DNA of 7,890 nt, taken from JAQXGO01 sp045592445 (GTDB taxonomy: Bacteria; Bacillota; Clostridia; UMGS1883; UMGS1540). Position 1 is the stretch's first letter, and every line of letters begins with the position of its first letter. The stretch spans positions 1 through 7,890 of the forward strand of contig JAZNUV010000015.1 of the NCBI GenBank assembly GCA_045592445.1, written 5' to 3'. This document shows positions 1 through 6,018 of the stretch, one piece after another. The translations under genes and the position numbers were made by a program. The notes beneath the pieces were generated by a model, which did not search any database, was not told the DNA's origin, and was given only the letters and a program-made list of their open reading frames with translations.

Positions 1-538
1 CCGTCGACTGCCCCTTCGGTACCAGCTTTTCTACGACAGGGCCCGGTACCTCGGCACGCATCAGACGCATGGAATGATTATCTGAAAGCGGCAGAATTGC
101 CATTACAAATACCAAAACACCCATGCCACCCACCCAATGGGTAAAGCTTCGCCAAAAGAGCATACCATGCGAAAGTGCCTCTACATTTTTCAAAATTGAA
201 GAGCCCGTTGTCGTAAAACCGGAAACGCTTTCAAAAAAAGCATCTATATAGGACGGTATTTCTCCACTGATATAAAACGGAAGCGCCCCTGCAAGTGACC
301 ACAAAATCCAAACGAGACCGACAAGCACAAATCCATCTTTTGCATATAACTCTGTTCGTTTCGAGCGAAAAAAACATCCCGGCAGACTGCATATAGTCAA
401 AAGAACGGACGTTTTAAAAAACGAATTTGCCGCGACAGTTTCTCCATAATACAGTGATACTGCAAGGGAAAACAAAAGAAGTGCCGCCTCCACAAGCAGC
501 ATTTTGCTGAGTATATGCAAAATCATCTTTTTATTCAT
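1..538 (-). CDS. trkH: TrkH-family potassium uptake channel subunit, N-terminal part (cut by window edge)
   Basis: This is the membrane pore subunit of a Trk/Ktr-type K+ uptake system. My translation of the minus strand from the ATG at 538 gives 179 residues before the edge. Hydrophobic segments lie at about residues 5-30, 37-57 and 69-92. The first selectivity-filter loop, SGFTTTGSS, is at 106-114, followed by the family signature FWRSFTHWVGGMG at 128-140 and a further membrane helix. Full-length TrkH proteins are about 450-490 residues, so roughly the first 40 percent is present and the rest lies beyond position 1. The start is supported by AGAGGTGA (549-556), 10 bases upstream. That site contains the trkA stop codon, so translation is probably coupled to trkA. 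Family assignment is firm. The choice between the names TrkH and KtrB is less certain, but the partner is a full double-domain TrkA, which favours TrkH. Confidence 0.93.
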   Translation of the reverse strand, partial: MNKKMILHILSKMLLVEAALLLFSLAVSLYYGETVAANSFFKTSVLLTICSLPGCFFRSKRTELYAKDGFVLVGLVWILWSLAGALPFYISGEIPSYIDAFFESVSGFTTTGSSILKNVEALSHGMLFWRSFTHWVGGMGVLVFVMAILPLSDNHSMRLMRAEVPGPVVEKLVPKGQST

Positions 539-548
539 TTGCGCTCTG

Positions 549-556
549 TCACCTCT
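549..556 (-). promoter_or_regulatory. trkH ribosome binding site overlapping the trkA stop codon
   Basis: The minus strand reads AGAGGTGA here, and its last three bases are the trkA stop codon TGA. The spacer to the trkH ATG is 10 bases. This arrangement suggests translational coupling, with terminating trkA ribosomes delivered to the trkH start. Confidence 0.75.
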
Positions 557-1916
557 TTCCCTCTGCAAAAATTTCCTTCAAATCCTGCAGCCGATGTTTT
601 GCCGTAACAACAATCACGTTGTCCCCCTTCTCGATGCAGGTATTTCCATCCGGCACAATCGGAACGCGATTTCGTACAATGGACGCAATCAGCACATCTC
701 CTCTGAGCGACAAATCACGAAGCGGCACACCCAGATACGGCGCATCCTCGCGGACTACAAATTCAAGTGCTTCAACCTGTCCGTCAACCAACCGATACAT
801 CGTTTCTATATTACTGCCGACGGAATTCTCCATAGCGCGTACGTAGCTTGCAACGTTATTCGCTGCTACCATTTTCGGAGATACAAGGCTTTCAAGTCCA
901 AGCTGTTGACCCATATCCATGTAGGAATTGCGATTTACCTTCGTAATGACCTTCGAAACGCCGCAGTTTTTAGCATAAATGGACATAATCATGTTCTCTT
1001 CGTCAATTCCCGTTAACGCAACAAATCCATCCACATTTTCAATGCCTTCTTCACGAAGCAGTGCCTGATCGGTACCGTCTCCGCAGATTACGGTTGCCTT
1101 TGGCAATAATTCACTCATGCGTTCGCAACGCTCATAATTGCTCTCGATAATTTTTACATTTGTATTCAGTTTTATCAGGCGGTCTGCAAGATAATAGGCA
1201 ATTTTACCACCACCCACAATAATAATGGAACGTACCTTATCACGCAACCCGCGAATGGTCTTGAAAAAGTTTCCCACCTCTGTATGTGCAGCCGTTATAT
1301 AAATTCTATCCTTGCTCCGCAAAATAAAATCGCCGTTCGGAATAAAAATATCCTTGTCACGTTGCACCGCACAAATTAAAATACGAATTTTATATTTTCT
1401 ATAAAGTTCTGCCAAAGATAAGCCATCTAAAGGGCTTACATCTGAAAGAATAAACTCCACCAGTTCTACACGTCCGCGTGCAAACAGCTCAATTTTCGTC
1501 GCGGCAGGGAATGTGAATACACGCGCCATCTCCTGTGCCGTCGCATATTCCGGATTTATAACCATGCTCAGTCCCAAATCGTCCTTGATATAACGAAGCT
1601 GCTTATAATATTCAGGGTCTCTGACGCGCGCAATCGTTGCCTTCGCACCGATTTTTTTTGCCAAAAGACATGCAAGCATATTGAGTTCATCAGATGCGGT
1701 ACATGCAATCAAAAGGTCCGCCTTATCAACGCCCGCTTCTATCTGCACATCATATAACGCGCCGTTTCCTTCAACGCACATAATATCCTGCATGTTCAGC
1801 GTATCGCCCAGCGCCGCTACATTTTTATCAATAATAACGATGTCATGCCCCTCTGCCTGCAAAAGTGCAGACACAGTATTTCCGATTTTTCCATCACCGA
1901 TAATTACAATTTTCAT
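549..1916 (-). CDS. trkA: Trk system potassium transporter regulatory subunit TrkA
   Basis: This is the cytoplasmic, membrane-associated NAD(H)-binding (RCK) subunit that gates the TrkH potassium channel. At 455 residues it matches the usual double-unit TrkA (about 450-460). The order is TrkA_N (1 to about 120), TrkA_C (about 140-220), a second TrkA_N (about 228-345) and a second TrkA_C (about 370-455). The first Rossmann motif is GDGKIG at residues 7-12, with Asp30 (IIDKN) at the end of the second strand, as expected for NAD(H) binding. The second motif reads GGGKIA, with alanine in place of the last glycine. The ATG is preceded by only a modest AAAGGG site. It is the first gene of a trkA-trkH operon read from the consensus promoter at 1975-2003. 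No riboswitch-sized leader is present: the predicted leader is about 50 bases. I am very confident of the family. Confidence 0.96.
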   Translation of the reverse strand: MKIVIIGDGKIGNTVSALLQAEGHDIVIIDKNVAALGDTLNMQDIMCVEGNGALYDVQIEAGVDKADLLIACTASDELNMLACLLAKKIGAKATIARVRDPEYYKQLRYIKDDLGLSMVINPEYATAQEMARVFTFPAATKIELFARGRVELVEFILSDVSPLDGLSLAELYRKYKIRILICAVQRDKDIFIPNGDFILRSKDRIYITAAHTEVGNFFKTIRGLRDKVRSIIIVGGGKIAYYLADRLIKLNTNVKIIESNYERCERMSELLPKATVICGDGTDQALLREEGIENVDGFVALTGIDEENMIMSIYAKNCGVSKVITKVNRNSYMDMGQQLGLESLVSPKMVAANNVASYVRAMENSVGSNIETMYRLVDGQVEALEFVVREDAPYLGVPLRDLSLRGDVLIASIVRNRVPIVPDGNTCIEKGDNVIVVTAKHRLQDLKEIFAEGKR

Positions 1917-1974
1917 TTTGTGCTACCCTTTCATGCTTTTAACACAATAATCCTAAAATAAATTCTGTCTCATC

Positions 1975-2003
1975 ATTATATATACAATTTTTCAGAATGT
2001 CAA
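1975..2003 (-). promoter_or_regulatory. Sigma-A type promoter of the trkA-trkH operon
   Basis: On the minus strand the -35 box is TTGACA (1998-2003) and the -10 box is TATAAT (1975-1980), with a 17-base spacer; both hexamers are perfect matches. The DNA just upstream of -35 (about 2010-2040) is almost pure A/T and could act as an UP element. Transcription would start near 1968, giving a leader of about 52 bases before the trkA ATG. Confidence 0.88.
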
Positions 2004-2041
2004 GCATTCCTAAAAAAAATAAATATTTTTTAATTTTTATC

Positions 2042-2070
2042 TTGCATTTCACTAAGAAATGTGCTATACT
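2042..2070 (+). promoter_or_regulatory. Extended -10 promoter of the tRNA-Glu/tRNA-Met operon
   Basis: The -35 box TTGCAT (2042-2047) and the -10 box TATACT (2065-2070) are separated by 17 bases, with an extended -10 TG at 2062-2063. The predicted start near 2077 lies about 12 bases before the first tRNA. The promoter runs divergently from the trkA promoter, and the two -35 boxes are separated by 38 A/T-rich bases. Confidence 0.85.
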
Positions 2071-2088
2071 ATTTTAGTCACATAAGAT

Positions 2089-2163
2089 GGCCCGTTGGTC
2101 AAGCGGTCAAGACATCGCCCTTTCACGGCGGTAACGGGGGTTCGATTCCCCCACGGGTCACCA
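2089..2163 (+). tRNA. tRNA-Glu, anticodon UUC
   Basis: This is a 75-base cloverleaf including an encoded CCA (2161-2163). The acceptor GGCCCGT (2089-2095) pairs with ACGGGTC (2153-2159) with one G-T pair. The anticodon stem TCGCC/GGCGG encloses loop CTTTCAC, giving anticodon TTC at 2122-2124. The T-arm is GGGGG, TTCGATT, CCCCC. It is the first gene of a two-tRNA operon; only six T residues separate it from the next tRNA. Confidence 0.97.
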
Positions 2164-2169
2164 TTTTTT

Positions 2170-2246
2170 GGGCCTTTAGCTCAGTTGGTTAGAGCAACCG
2201 GCTCATAACCGGTCGGTCCGGGGTTCGAGTCCCTGAAGGCCCACCA
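2170..2246 (+). tRNA. tRNA-Met, anticodon CAU (elongator type)
   Basis: This is a 77-base cloverleaf with encoded CCA (2244-2246). The acceptor GGGCCTT (2170-2176) pairs perfectly with AAGGCCC (2236-2242). The anticodon stem ACCGG/CCGGT encloses loop CTCATAA, giving anticodon CAT at 2204-2206. The paired first base pair (G1-C72) and the absence of three consecutive G-C pairs at the bottom of the anticodon stem argue against initiator tRNA. A CAU tRNA-Ile modified to lysidine cannot be fully excluded from sequence alone, but the overall sequence looks like clostridial elongator tRNA-Met. Confidence 0.93.
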
Positions 2247-2286
2247 AACAAGAAACTACCCAACAGGGTGGTTTTTTTGTTTGGTG
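2242..2286 (+). terminator. Nested hairpin terminator of the tRNA operon
   Basis: The inner stem AAACTACCC (2253-2261) pairs with GGGTGGTTT (2266-2274), nine pairs with one G-U, around loop AACA. A T-run continues to 2278. An outer nine-base arm CACCAAACA (2242-2250) is perfectly complementary to TGTTTGGTG (2278-2286). The outer arm includes the 3' end of mature tRNA-Met. The inner hairpin is the likely rho-independent terminator. Confidence 0.85.
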
Positions 2287-2297
2287 TATTGAATCAG

Positions 2298-2314
2298 TAG
2301 GGACTCGAACCCTA
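2298..2314 (-). other. Inverted tRNA T-arm fragment
   Basis: On the minus strand this reads TAGGG, GTTCGAGT-type loop, CCCTA: a complete tRNA T-arm with a five-pair stem and the TTCGAGT loop. Bases 2299-2312 are an exact 14-base inverted copy of the tRNA-Met T-arm (2221-2234). No matching acceptor, D-arm or anticodon arm is found around it, so it is a fragment and not a gene. Origin (tRNA relic, recombination scar or part of a regulatory foldback) is unknown. Confidence 0.6.
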
Positions 2315-2334
2315 AGAGGGTATGAGTTGTAACA

Positions 2335-2365
2335 AAAAACGACTTGTATGATACAAGTCGTTTTT
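2335..2365. terminator. Bidirectional rho-independent terminator
   Basis: Two perfect 15-base arms, AAAAACGACTTGTAT (2335-2349) and ATACAAGTCGTTTTT (2351-2365), flank a single G. A T-run follows the stem on both strands. Its main task is probably to end the minus-strand operon finishing at 2410, and it also backs up the tRNA terminator on the plus strand. Confidence 0.88.
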
Positions 2366-2409
2366 CAGTTATCTTCATTCTTTCAGAAACGGGTTTGTCA
2401 TTGAAAAAT

Positions 2410-3390
2410 TTATTCGTTGCAAACTCTCAAAACAACCTTACCCACATTTTCATTTCTTTCCAAAATGCCATGTGCCGCCTCTGCTTCCTCCATGGGCAAC
2501 ACTTTATAAATTGACGGCTTTATTTCACCACTTTCAATTTTCGGCCAAACATTTTTTACAAGCTCGGATAAAATATATGCCTTAAATTCCGGTGTTCTGT
2601 TTCGGAGCATGCTTCCCACGAGATGCAATCCCTTTGTCAGCAGCGGTCTGAGTTGAACATTGGTCTCGATGCCTGCTAATGTGGAAATAACAATCCAATA
2701 TCCACCTCTTGCCATGTACGGTAAGCTCTTGCCCAATGTTTCACCGCTTAAGCAGTCCATGGAAACATTGACCGGTGCCCCGTTTTCCTCTTCAGCTTTG
2801 AGTACCTCTTCAACATTTTGCTTGGAGGAATTTATAATTATATCCGCACCTAAACCGCTAATTTTTTCAGCAATCTCATCCGATAAAACCGATGTAATAA
2901 CTCTTGCTCCAAATGCCTTTGCCATCGGTATGGCTACACTGGCAAGACCGGAAGCCCCCGCAGGTACAAACGCAGTTTGTCCTTTTTCCAGATGTCCCTC
3001 AATGAACAGATTCAGATATGAGGTTGCATAGGCTTCAGGGAGTGCTGATGCCTCTTCAAAAGTAAGTCCCTTTGGTATGGGCATCAACATATCATGTTTT
3101 ATAGATACATACTCGGCATAGCCCCCTCCTCCCAAAAGTGCACAAACTCTGTCGCCCACTTTCCAGTTGGTAACATTCTTTCCAGTTTCAACTATTTTGC
3201 CTGCAATTTCAAGACCCATCCATTCAGGGCAACCTGCAGGGGATGGATATTTCCCTTGTCTTTGTAAAAGGTCTGCGCGGTTTAGTGCCGCAGCATATAT
3301 TTTTACCAAAACTTCATCGTCTTTAATTGTAGGATTTTCCACCTCTGACCATACTAAATTTTTATTTTCATCAACAAGCATTGCGTACAT
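2410..3390 (-). CDS. Medium-chain reductase, NAD(P)H:quinone oxidoreductase / PIG3-like
   Basis: This is a soluble 326-residue medium-chain dehydrogenase/reductase of the zinc-independent quinone-oxidoreductase branch. The N-terminal GroES-like domain carries NRADLLQRQGKYP at 37-49, the signature of the TP53I3/PIG3-type group, then GLEIAG (59-64) and GDRV (79-82). The Rossmann domain begins with AGASGLAS at 144-151, where the more usual form is AGASGVGT, so the second glycine is alanine. No cysteine cluster for structural zinc is visible. Likely activity is NADPH-dependent reduction of quinones or other electrophilic carbonyls; the substrate cannot be told. It starts with ATG one base after the stop of the upstream dehydrogenase, with AAGGA about 10 bases before the start, so the pair is probably coupled. 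It is the last gene of its operon, ahead of the terminator at 2335-2365. Confidence 0.9.
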   Translation of the reverse strand: MYAMLVDENKNLVWSEVENPTIKDDEVLVKIYAAALNRADLLQRQGKYPSPAGCPEWMGLEIAGKIVETGKNVTNWKVGDRVCALLGGGGYAEYVSIKHDMLMPIPKGLTFEEASALPEAYATSYLNLFIEGHLEKGQTAFVPAGASGLASVAIPMAKAFGARVITSVLSDEIAEKISGLGADIIINSSKQNVEEVLKAEEENGAPVNVSMDCLSGETLGKSLPYMARGGYWIVISTLAGIETNVQLRPLLTKGLHLVGSMLRNRTPEFKAYILSELVKNVWPKIESGEIKPSIYKVLPMEEAEAAHGILERNENVGKVVLRVCNE

Positions 3391-3391
3391 A

Positions 3392-4168
3392 TTAATCAGT
3401 TCCTTTCATAGATAATGTTCTTCCGCCATCGCAGACATAAGTTTGACCTGTTATAAATTTTGCTTTATCTGAAACCAAAAACTCCACAAGGTTTGCAATA
3501 TCTGAAGCTTCGCATTTTTCACCCAGGAAGTTCGTTTCAAATGCATAATGAGATCCGTAGGGGGTTGTAGTATCAACCTCGGGACGGCAAACCACACCAG
3601 GGGCAACGGAGTTGACATTGATTTTATAAGGGCCAAGCTCCTTCGCCAGTGATTTTGTGAGCGATATTACCCCACCTTTTGATGCAGCATAATCACAGCA
3701 GTCGCTTAACCCGTTAAGACCTACTGCCGATGAAAAATTGATTATTTTCCCTCCTTCTCCTTGCTGAATCATTACGCGTGCTGCAGCACGACTCACCCAA
3801 AATGCACCGTATAAGTTTATTTTTAAAACTTTGTCAATCACATAGTCTTCCTGTTCAACAAGGGGCCGATATTTTGCATCAGGGCCTGCGATTCTTGCGC
3901 TGCCTCCCGCAATATGTATGCTCATATCCAGTCTTCCAAATTCTTCGACAACCTTGTTTACAACATTGTCAACACTCTGTGAATCTGCAACATCAATCAC
4001 ATATCCCTTTGCAGTGCCTCCGATTTCATGAATTCTTTCCACCGTTTTTTGTACTGCATTTTCATTGATGTCGCAAACCGCTATATTGATTCCTGATTTA
4101 GCAAGTGTCACTGCAGTTTCACTTCCAATATAGCCCCCTGCACCCGTTATAAATGCAACCTTCTTCAA
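3392..4168 (-). CDS. Classical short-chain dehydrogenase/reductase (SDR)
   Basis: This is a soluble NAD(P)-dependent oxidoreductase of the classical SDR family, 258 residues from the TTG start chosen here. Visible motifs are the TGAGGYIG nucleotide-binding loop (8-15), Asp33 at the end of the second strand (favouring NAD), and IAGG at 86-89 in place of the usual NNAG. The catalytic residues are Asn118, Ser147 and YAASK (Tyr160, Lys164). PG after the sixth strand and the C-terminal FITGQTYVCDGG are also typical. A longer frame from ATG 4210 would overlap the upstream gene and add 14 residues before the normal SDR start. TTG 4168 is better because AAGGAG lies eight bases upstream and the protein then begins LKKVAFITG. 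It resembles 3-oxoacyl-ACP reductase and polyol/glucose dehydrogenase relatives, but the substrate is unknown. It lies between the amidohydrolase remnant and the PIG3-like reductase in one operon. Confidence 0.92.
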   Translation of the reverse strand: MKKVAFITGAGGYIGSETAVTLAKSGINIAVCDINENAVQKTVERIHEIGGTAKGYVIDVADSQSVDNVVNKVVEEFGRLDMSIHIAGGSARIAGPDAKYRPLVEQEDYVIDKVLKINLYGAFWVSRAAARVMIQQGEGGKIINFSSAVGLNGLSDCCDYAASKGGVISLTKSLAKELGPYKINVNSVAPGVVCRPEVDTTTPYGSHYAFETNFLGEKCEASDIANLVEFLVSDKAKFITGQTYVCDGGRTLSMKGTD

Positions 4169-4176
4169 AACTACCA

Positions 4177-4182
4177 CTCCTT
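4177..4182 (-). promoter_or_regulatory. Ribosome binding site deciding the SDR TTG start
   Basis: The minus strand reads AAGGAG here, eight bases before TTG at 4166-4168. It lies downstream of the alternative ATG at 4208-4210, which makes that ATG unlikely to be used. Confidence 0.8.
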
Positions 4183-4184
4183 TT

Positions 4185-4646
4185 TTATATTTTGTATAGT
4201 ATCTCGCCATCTACAACTGTTAAAACGCATTGATAGCTCTTTTTACTTTCAACAAGATTCCCTTCGTTATCTGCCAGTTTAAAATACTCGTCAGAGTAGT
4301 CAAAGACAGAAATATCTGCACATCTACCGACTTTCAAATAACCCCATTCATTTTCTTTGTTCAGTGCTTTCGCAGGAGCAGATGTTACGGAACGAAAGAT
4401 GTCTTCCTCGCTCATCCCGAGTTCTTTCGCTATGCTCATACACATAGTCATTCCATATCTGCCACCTCTTTTATAAGCGCTGAATTTCGTAATATCTGTG
4501 CTGATCGTATCCGGCTGATATCCATTTTTCACGGCATTTTCAAATATTTTAAAATTGGTATGCACGTGACCGGCAAAACCGGCATCGAGCACAACGCCTC
4601 TTTCTCTTGCTTTTTGCAAGCATGCAAATGGAACAAATTTTGGCAT
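4185..4646 (-). CDS. Amidohydrolase-family protein, C-terminal remnant (N-terminal metal-binding half missing)
   Basis: The 153-residue product matches the C-terminal third of amidohydrolase/deacetylase-type metallohydrolases, which are normally about 370-400 residues. Visible pieces are ARERGVVLDAG (13-23), PDTISTD (45-51) with the conserved strand-8 Asp51, the helix region ending SAPAKALN, and the final GYLKVGRCADISVFD of the small beta domain. Missing are the N-terminal HxH metal site, the carboxylated lysine and the middle histidines. In relatives a histidine follows DxG; here the sequence is DAGFAGHVH. The start is oddly good: AAGGAGGT lies eight bases before ATG, with an in-frame TAA just upstream. 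I infer a deletion that joined a translation start to the tail of the gene. The product is almost certainly not a working hydrolase alone, so this may be a pseudogene. It lies 16 bases upstream of the SDR gene and may serve to carry translation into the operon. Confidence 0.72.
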   Translation of the reverse strand: MPKFVPFACLQKARERGVVLDAGFAGHVHTNFKIFENAVKNGYQPDTISTDITKFSAYKRGGRYGMTMCMSIAKELGMSEEDIFRSVTSAPAKALNKENEWGYLKVGRCADISVFDYSDEYFKLADNEGNLVESKKSYQCVLTVVDGEILYKI

Positions 4647-4654
4647 ATACTTTT

Positions 4655-4662
4655 ACCTCCTT
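4655..4662 (-). promoter_or_regulatory. Strong ribosome binding site of the truncated amidohydrolase frame
   Basis: AAGGAGGT on the minus strand with an eight-base spacer to the ATG at 4646 is a near-ideal site. It shows that the short frame is translatable as it stands. I see no convincing sigma-A promoter in the bases between it and the terminator at 4711-4745. Confidence 0.75.
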
Positions 4663-4710
4663 AAATTCTATTGTGGCTTAATTATGCCCATTTAATTTTT
4701 TACTTTTATA

Positions 4711-4745
4711 TAAAAATGCTCACCTATATCTAGTATAAGTGAGCA
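4711..4745 (-). terminator. Rho-independent terminator of spoIVB
   Basis: On the minus strand a 12-pair stem (TGCTCACTTATA with TATAGGTGAGCA, one G-U pair) closes a five-base loop and is followed by TTTTT. It begins seven bases after the spoIVB stop codon. The G-U pair becomes a mismatch on the plus strand, so it works best for minus-strand transcripts. Confidence 0.88.
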
Positions 4746-4751
4746 CTAAAG

Positions 4752-5951
4752 TTATTTGATTTTTTCAGCCTCCGCTAGCATATTTTCAATAAATATCCCA
4801 TAACCTCTTGTTGGGTCATTGACAAATACGTGAGTAACTGCACCTATCAGTTTTCCATTCTGAACGATTGGGCTGCCGCTCATGCCTTGCACAATCCCAC
4901 CCGTTAGTGCCAAAAGTCTTTCATCTGTCACGCGGATGGCCAAACTCTTTGTACTGTTTTTTCGTTGCGGCAGTACGCGTTCCAATTCAATTTTATATGT
5001 TTTCATCTCTCCGTCTACGTCGCTATATATTTCTGCCTCCCCTTTTCTCACCTGCGAATGCACGGCTATCGGTAATCGTACCGCCGCATCATCACTTTTA
5101 TAGTGCTTTCCATAGATACCCATAGGACCGTTTTTTTCAATTTCGCCCAGTTTCTCATTCTCAAAAGTGCCTCGTAATTCGCCCGGAGCCCCGCGCTCCC
5201 CCTTTTCGATATAAGAGATATCGCACGCCGTTATATTGCCTGCTTCCACATCCACCATCGTTCCTGTGTCTGCGTCTTCTATTCCATGTCCGAGCGCGGC
5301 AAACGTCCCATTCTCCGGCAATGAAAACGTAACCGTACCAATGCCCGCCATACTGTCACGCACCCACAGCCCCAGCTTATATGCGCCTCCATCCTCGTAA
5401 TATACCGGCGAAATAGATGCATCAAAAACATTTTCACCGCGACAGACTGTAATTCTAATCGGGTTGCCTGCGCTTTTTTCTACAATTTTTTCCAACGTAT
5501 TACTGTTTTCAATCGGGACACCATCTGCCTTTGTAATACGATCACCGACCAGAATCCCTGCCGTTTTCCCCGGTGACGGGTTCTCACTTCCCGGGATGTC
5601 TGACATGCCAATTACCAATGCACCTTCCATATACATCTCAATGCCGACAACGTTGCCCCCGATCTCGACCACAGACGGCTCTACAACACTTATGGTTGCA
5701 CTTTTTCCCCAAATACCGAGCAGGGAAAAATCGACCGTAAATGCTCCGTTTTTCAGCGGCATAACATTTGTATCCGAAATGTGAAAGGTGCCTTTTTCCG
5801 CCTCAGCTGAAAAAAACGAAGGAAGAACGTGCTCCTGCCCACGCAGCATAACCATTTCCTCAGGCAGTGCCGATACTTCACCATATCCATATGCCACTAA
5901 AACAAAAAGCACTGCTGAGAGTGCTTTTAAAATCTTGACACATTTTTTCAA
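4752..5951 (-). CDS. spoIVB: SpoIVB serine peptidase (sporulation)
   Basis: SpoIVB is the forespore-secreted serine peptidase that in Bacillus signals activation of pro-sigma-K processing during sporulation. The product is 399 residues from TTG 5951 (Bacillus SpoIVB is about 425). It has a single N-terminal membrane segment (about residues 6-25), a PDZ domain (about 95-185) and the C-terminal S55 peptidase domain. The likely catalytic residues are His222 (ALGHGI), Asp343 (VTDERLL) and Ser358 (QGMSGSPI). The Asp-Ser spacing of 15 equals that reported for Bacillus. GLWVRDSMAGIGT and VTHVFVNDPTRGYGIF are strong family signatures. The frame is open up to TTG 5984, but AGAGGTGA lies eight bases before TTG 5951, which decides the start. 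MATE lies 67 bases upstream and no spo0A follows, unlike the common spoIVB-spo0A pair. I saw no clear sigma-F or sigma-G promoter; a weak sigma-A-like pair (TTGATT, 18 bases, TAACAT at 5993-6022) is possible. Confidence 0.95.
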   Translation of the reverse strand: MKKCVKILKALSAVLFVLVAYGYGEVSALPEEMVMLRGQEHVLPSFFSAEAEKGTFHISDTNVMPLKNGAFTVDFSLLGIWGKSATISVVEPSVVEIGGNVVGIEMYMEGALVIGMSDIPGSENPSPGKTAGILVGDRITKADGVPIENSNTLEKIVEKSAGNPIRITVCRGENVFDASISPVYYEDGGAYKLGLWVRDSMAGIGTVTFSLPENGTFAALGHGIEDADTGTMVDVEAGNITACDISYIEKGERGAPGELRGTFENEKLGEIEKNGPMGIYGKHYKSDDAAVRLPIAVHSQVRKGEAEIYSDVDGEMKTYKIELERVLPQRKNSTKSLAIRVTDERLLALTGGIVQGMSGSPIVQNGKLIGAVTHVFVNDPTRGYGIFIENMLAEAEKIK

Positions 5952-5959
5952 AACTTGCC

Positions 5960-5967
5960 TCACCTCT
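5960..5967 (-). promoter_or_regulatory. Ribosome binding site deciding the spoIVB TTG start
   Basis: AGAGGTGA on the minus strand is separated by eight bases from TTG at 5949-5951. It lies downstream of the alternative TTG at 5984, which has no comparable site, so the shorter product is favoured. Confidence 0.78.
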
Positions 5968-6018
5968 TCGATTACTGTAACCAAAAAGAGAGATGTTAGA
6001 CGTTTAAAAATTTGTAAA

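Noticed and set aside
504..1016. 170-codon open frame on the plus strand opposite trkA
   Set aside because: It is antisense to the well-supported trkA and trkH genes, has no family-like motifs, and its composition follows from the opposite-strand codons.
2287..2330. A third, minus-strand tRNA gene
   Set aside because: Only a T-arm can be folded; the flanking bases have no partner acceptor, D-arm or anticodon arm.
3451..3636. 61-codon frame on the minus strand inside the SDR gene
   Set aside because: It is an out-of-phase reading of SDR codons with no start signal.
4168..4210. Upstream ATG start for the SDR gene
   Set aside because: It would overlap the preceding gene and add residues before the normal SDR start; the TTG at 4168 has a well-placed AAGGAG.
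4230..4664. 144-codon open frame on the plus strand opposite the amidohydrolase remnant
   Set aside because: It has no recognisable domain or good ribosome binding site, and the minus-strand frame shows clear amidohydrolase homology.
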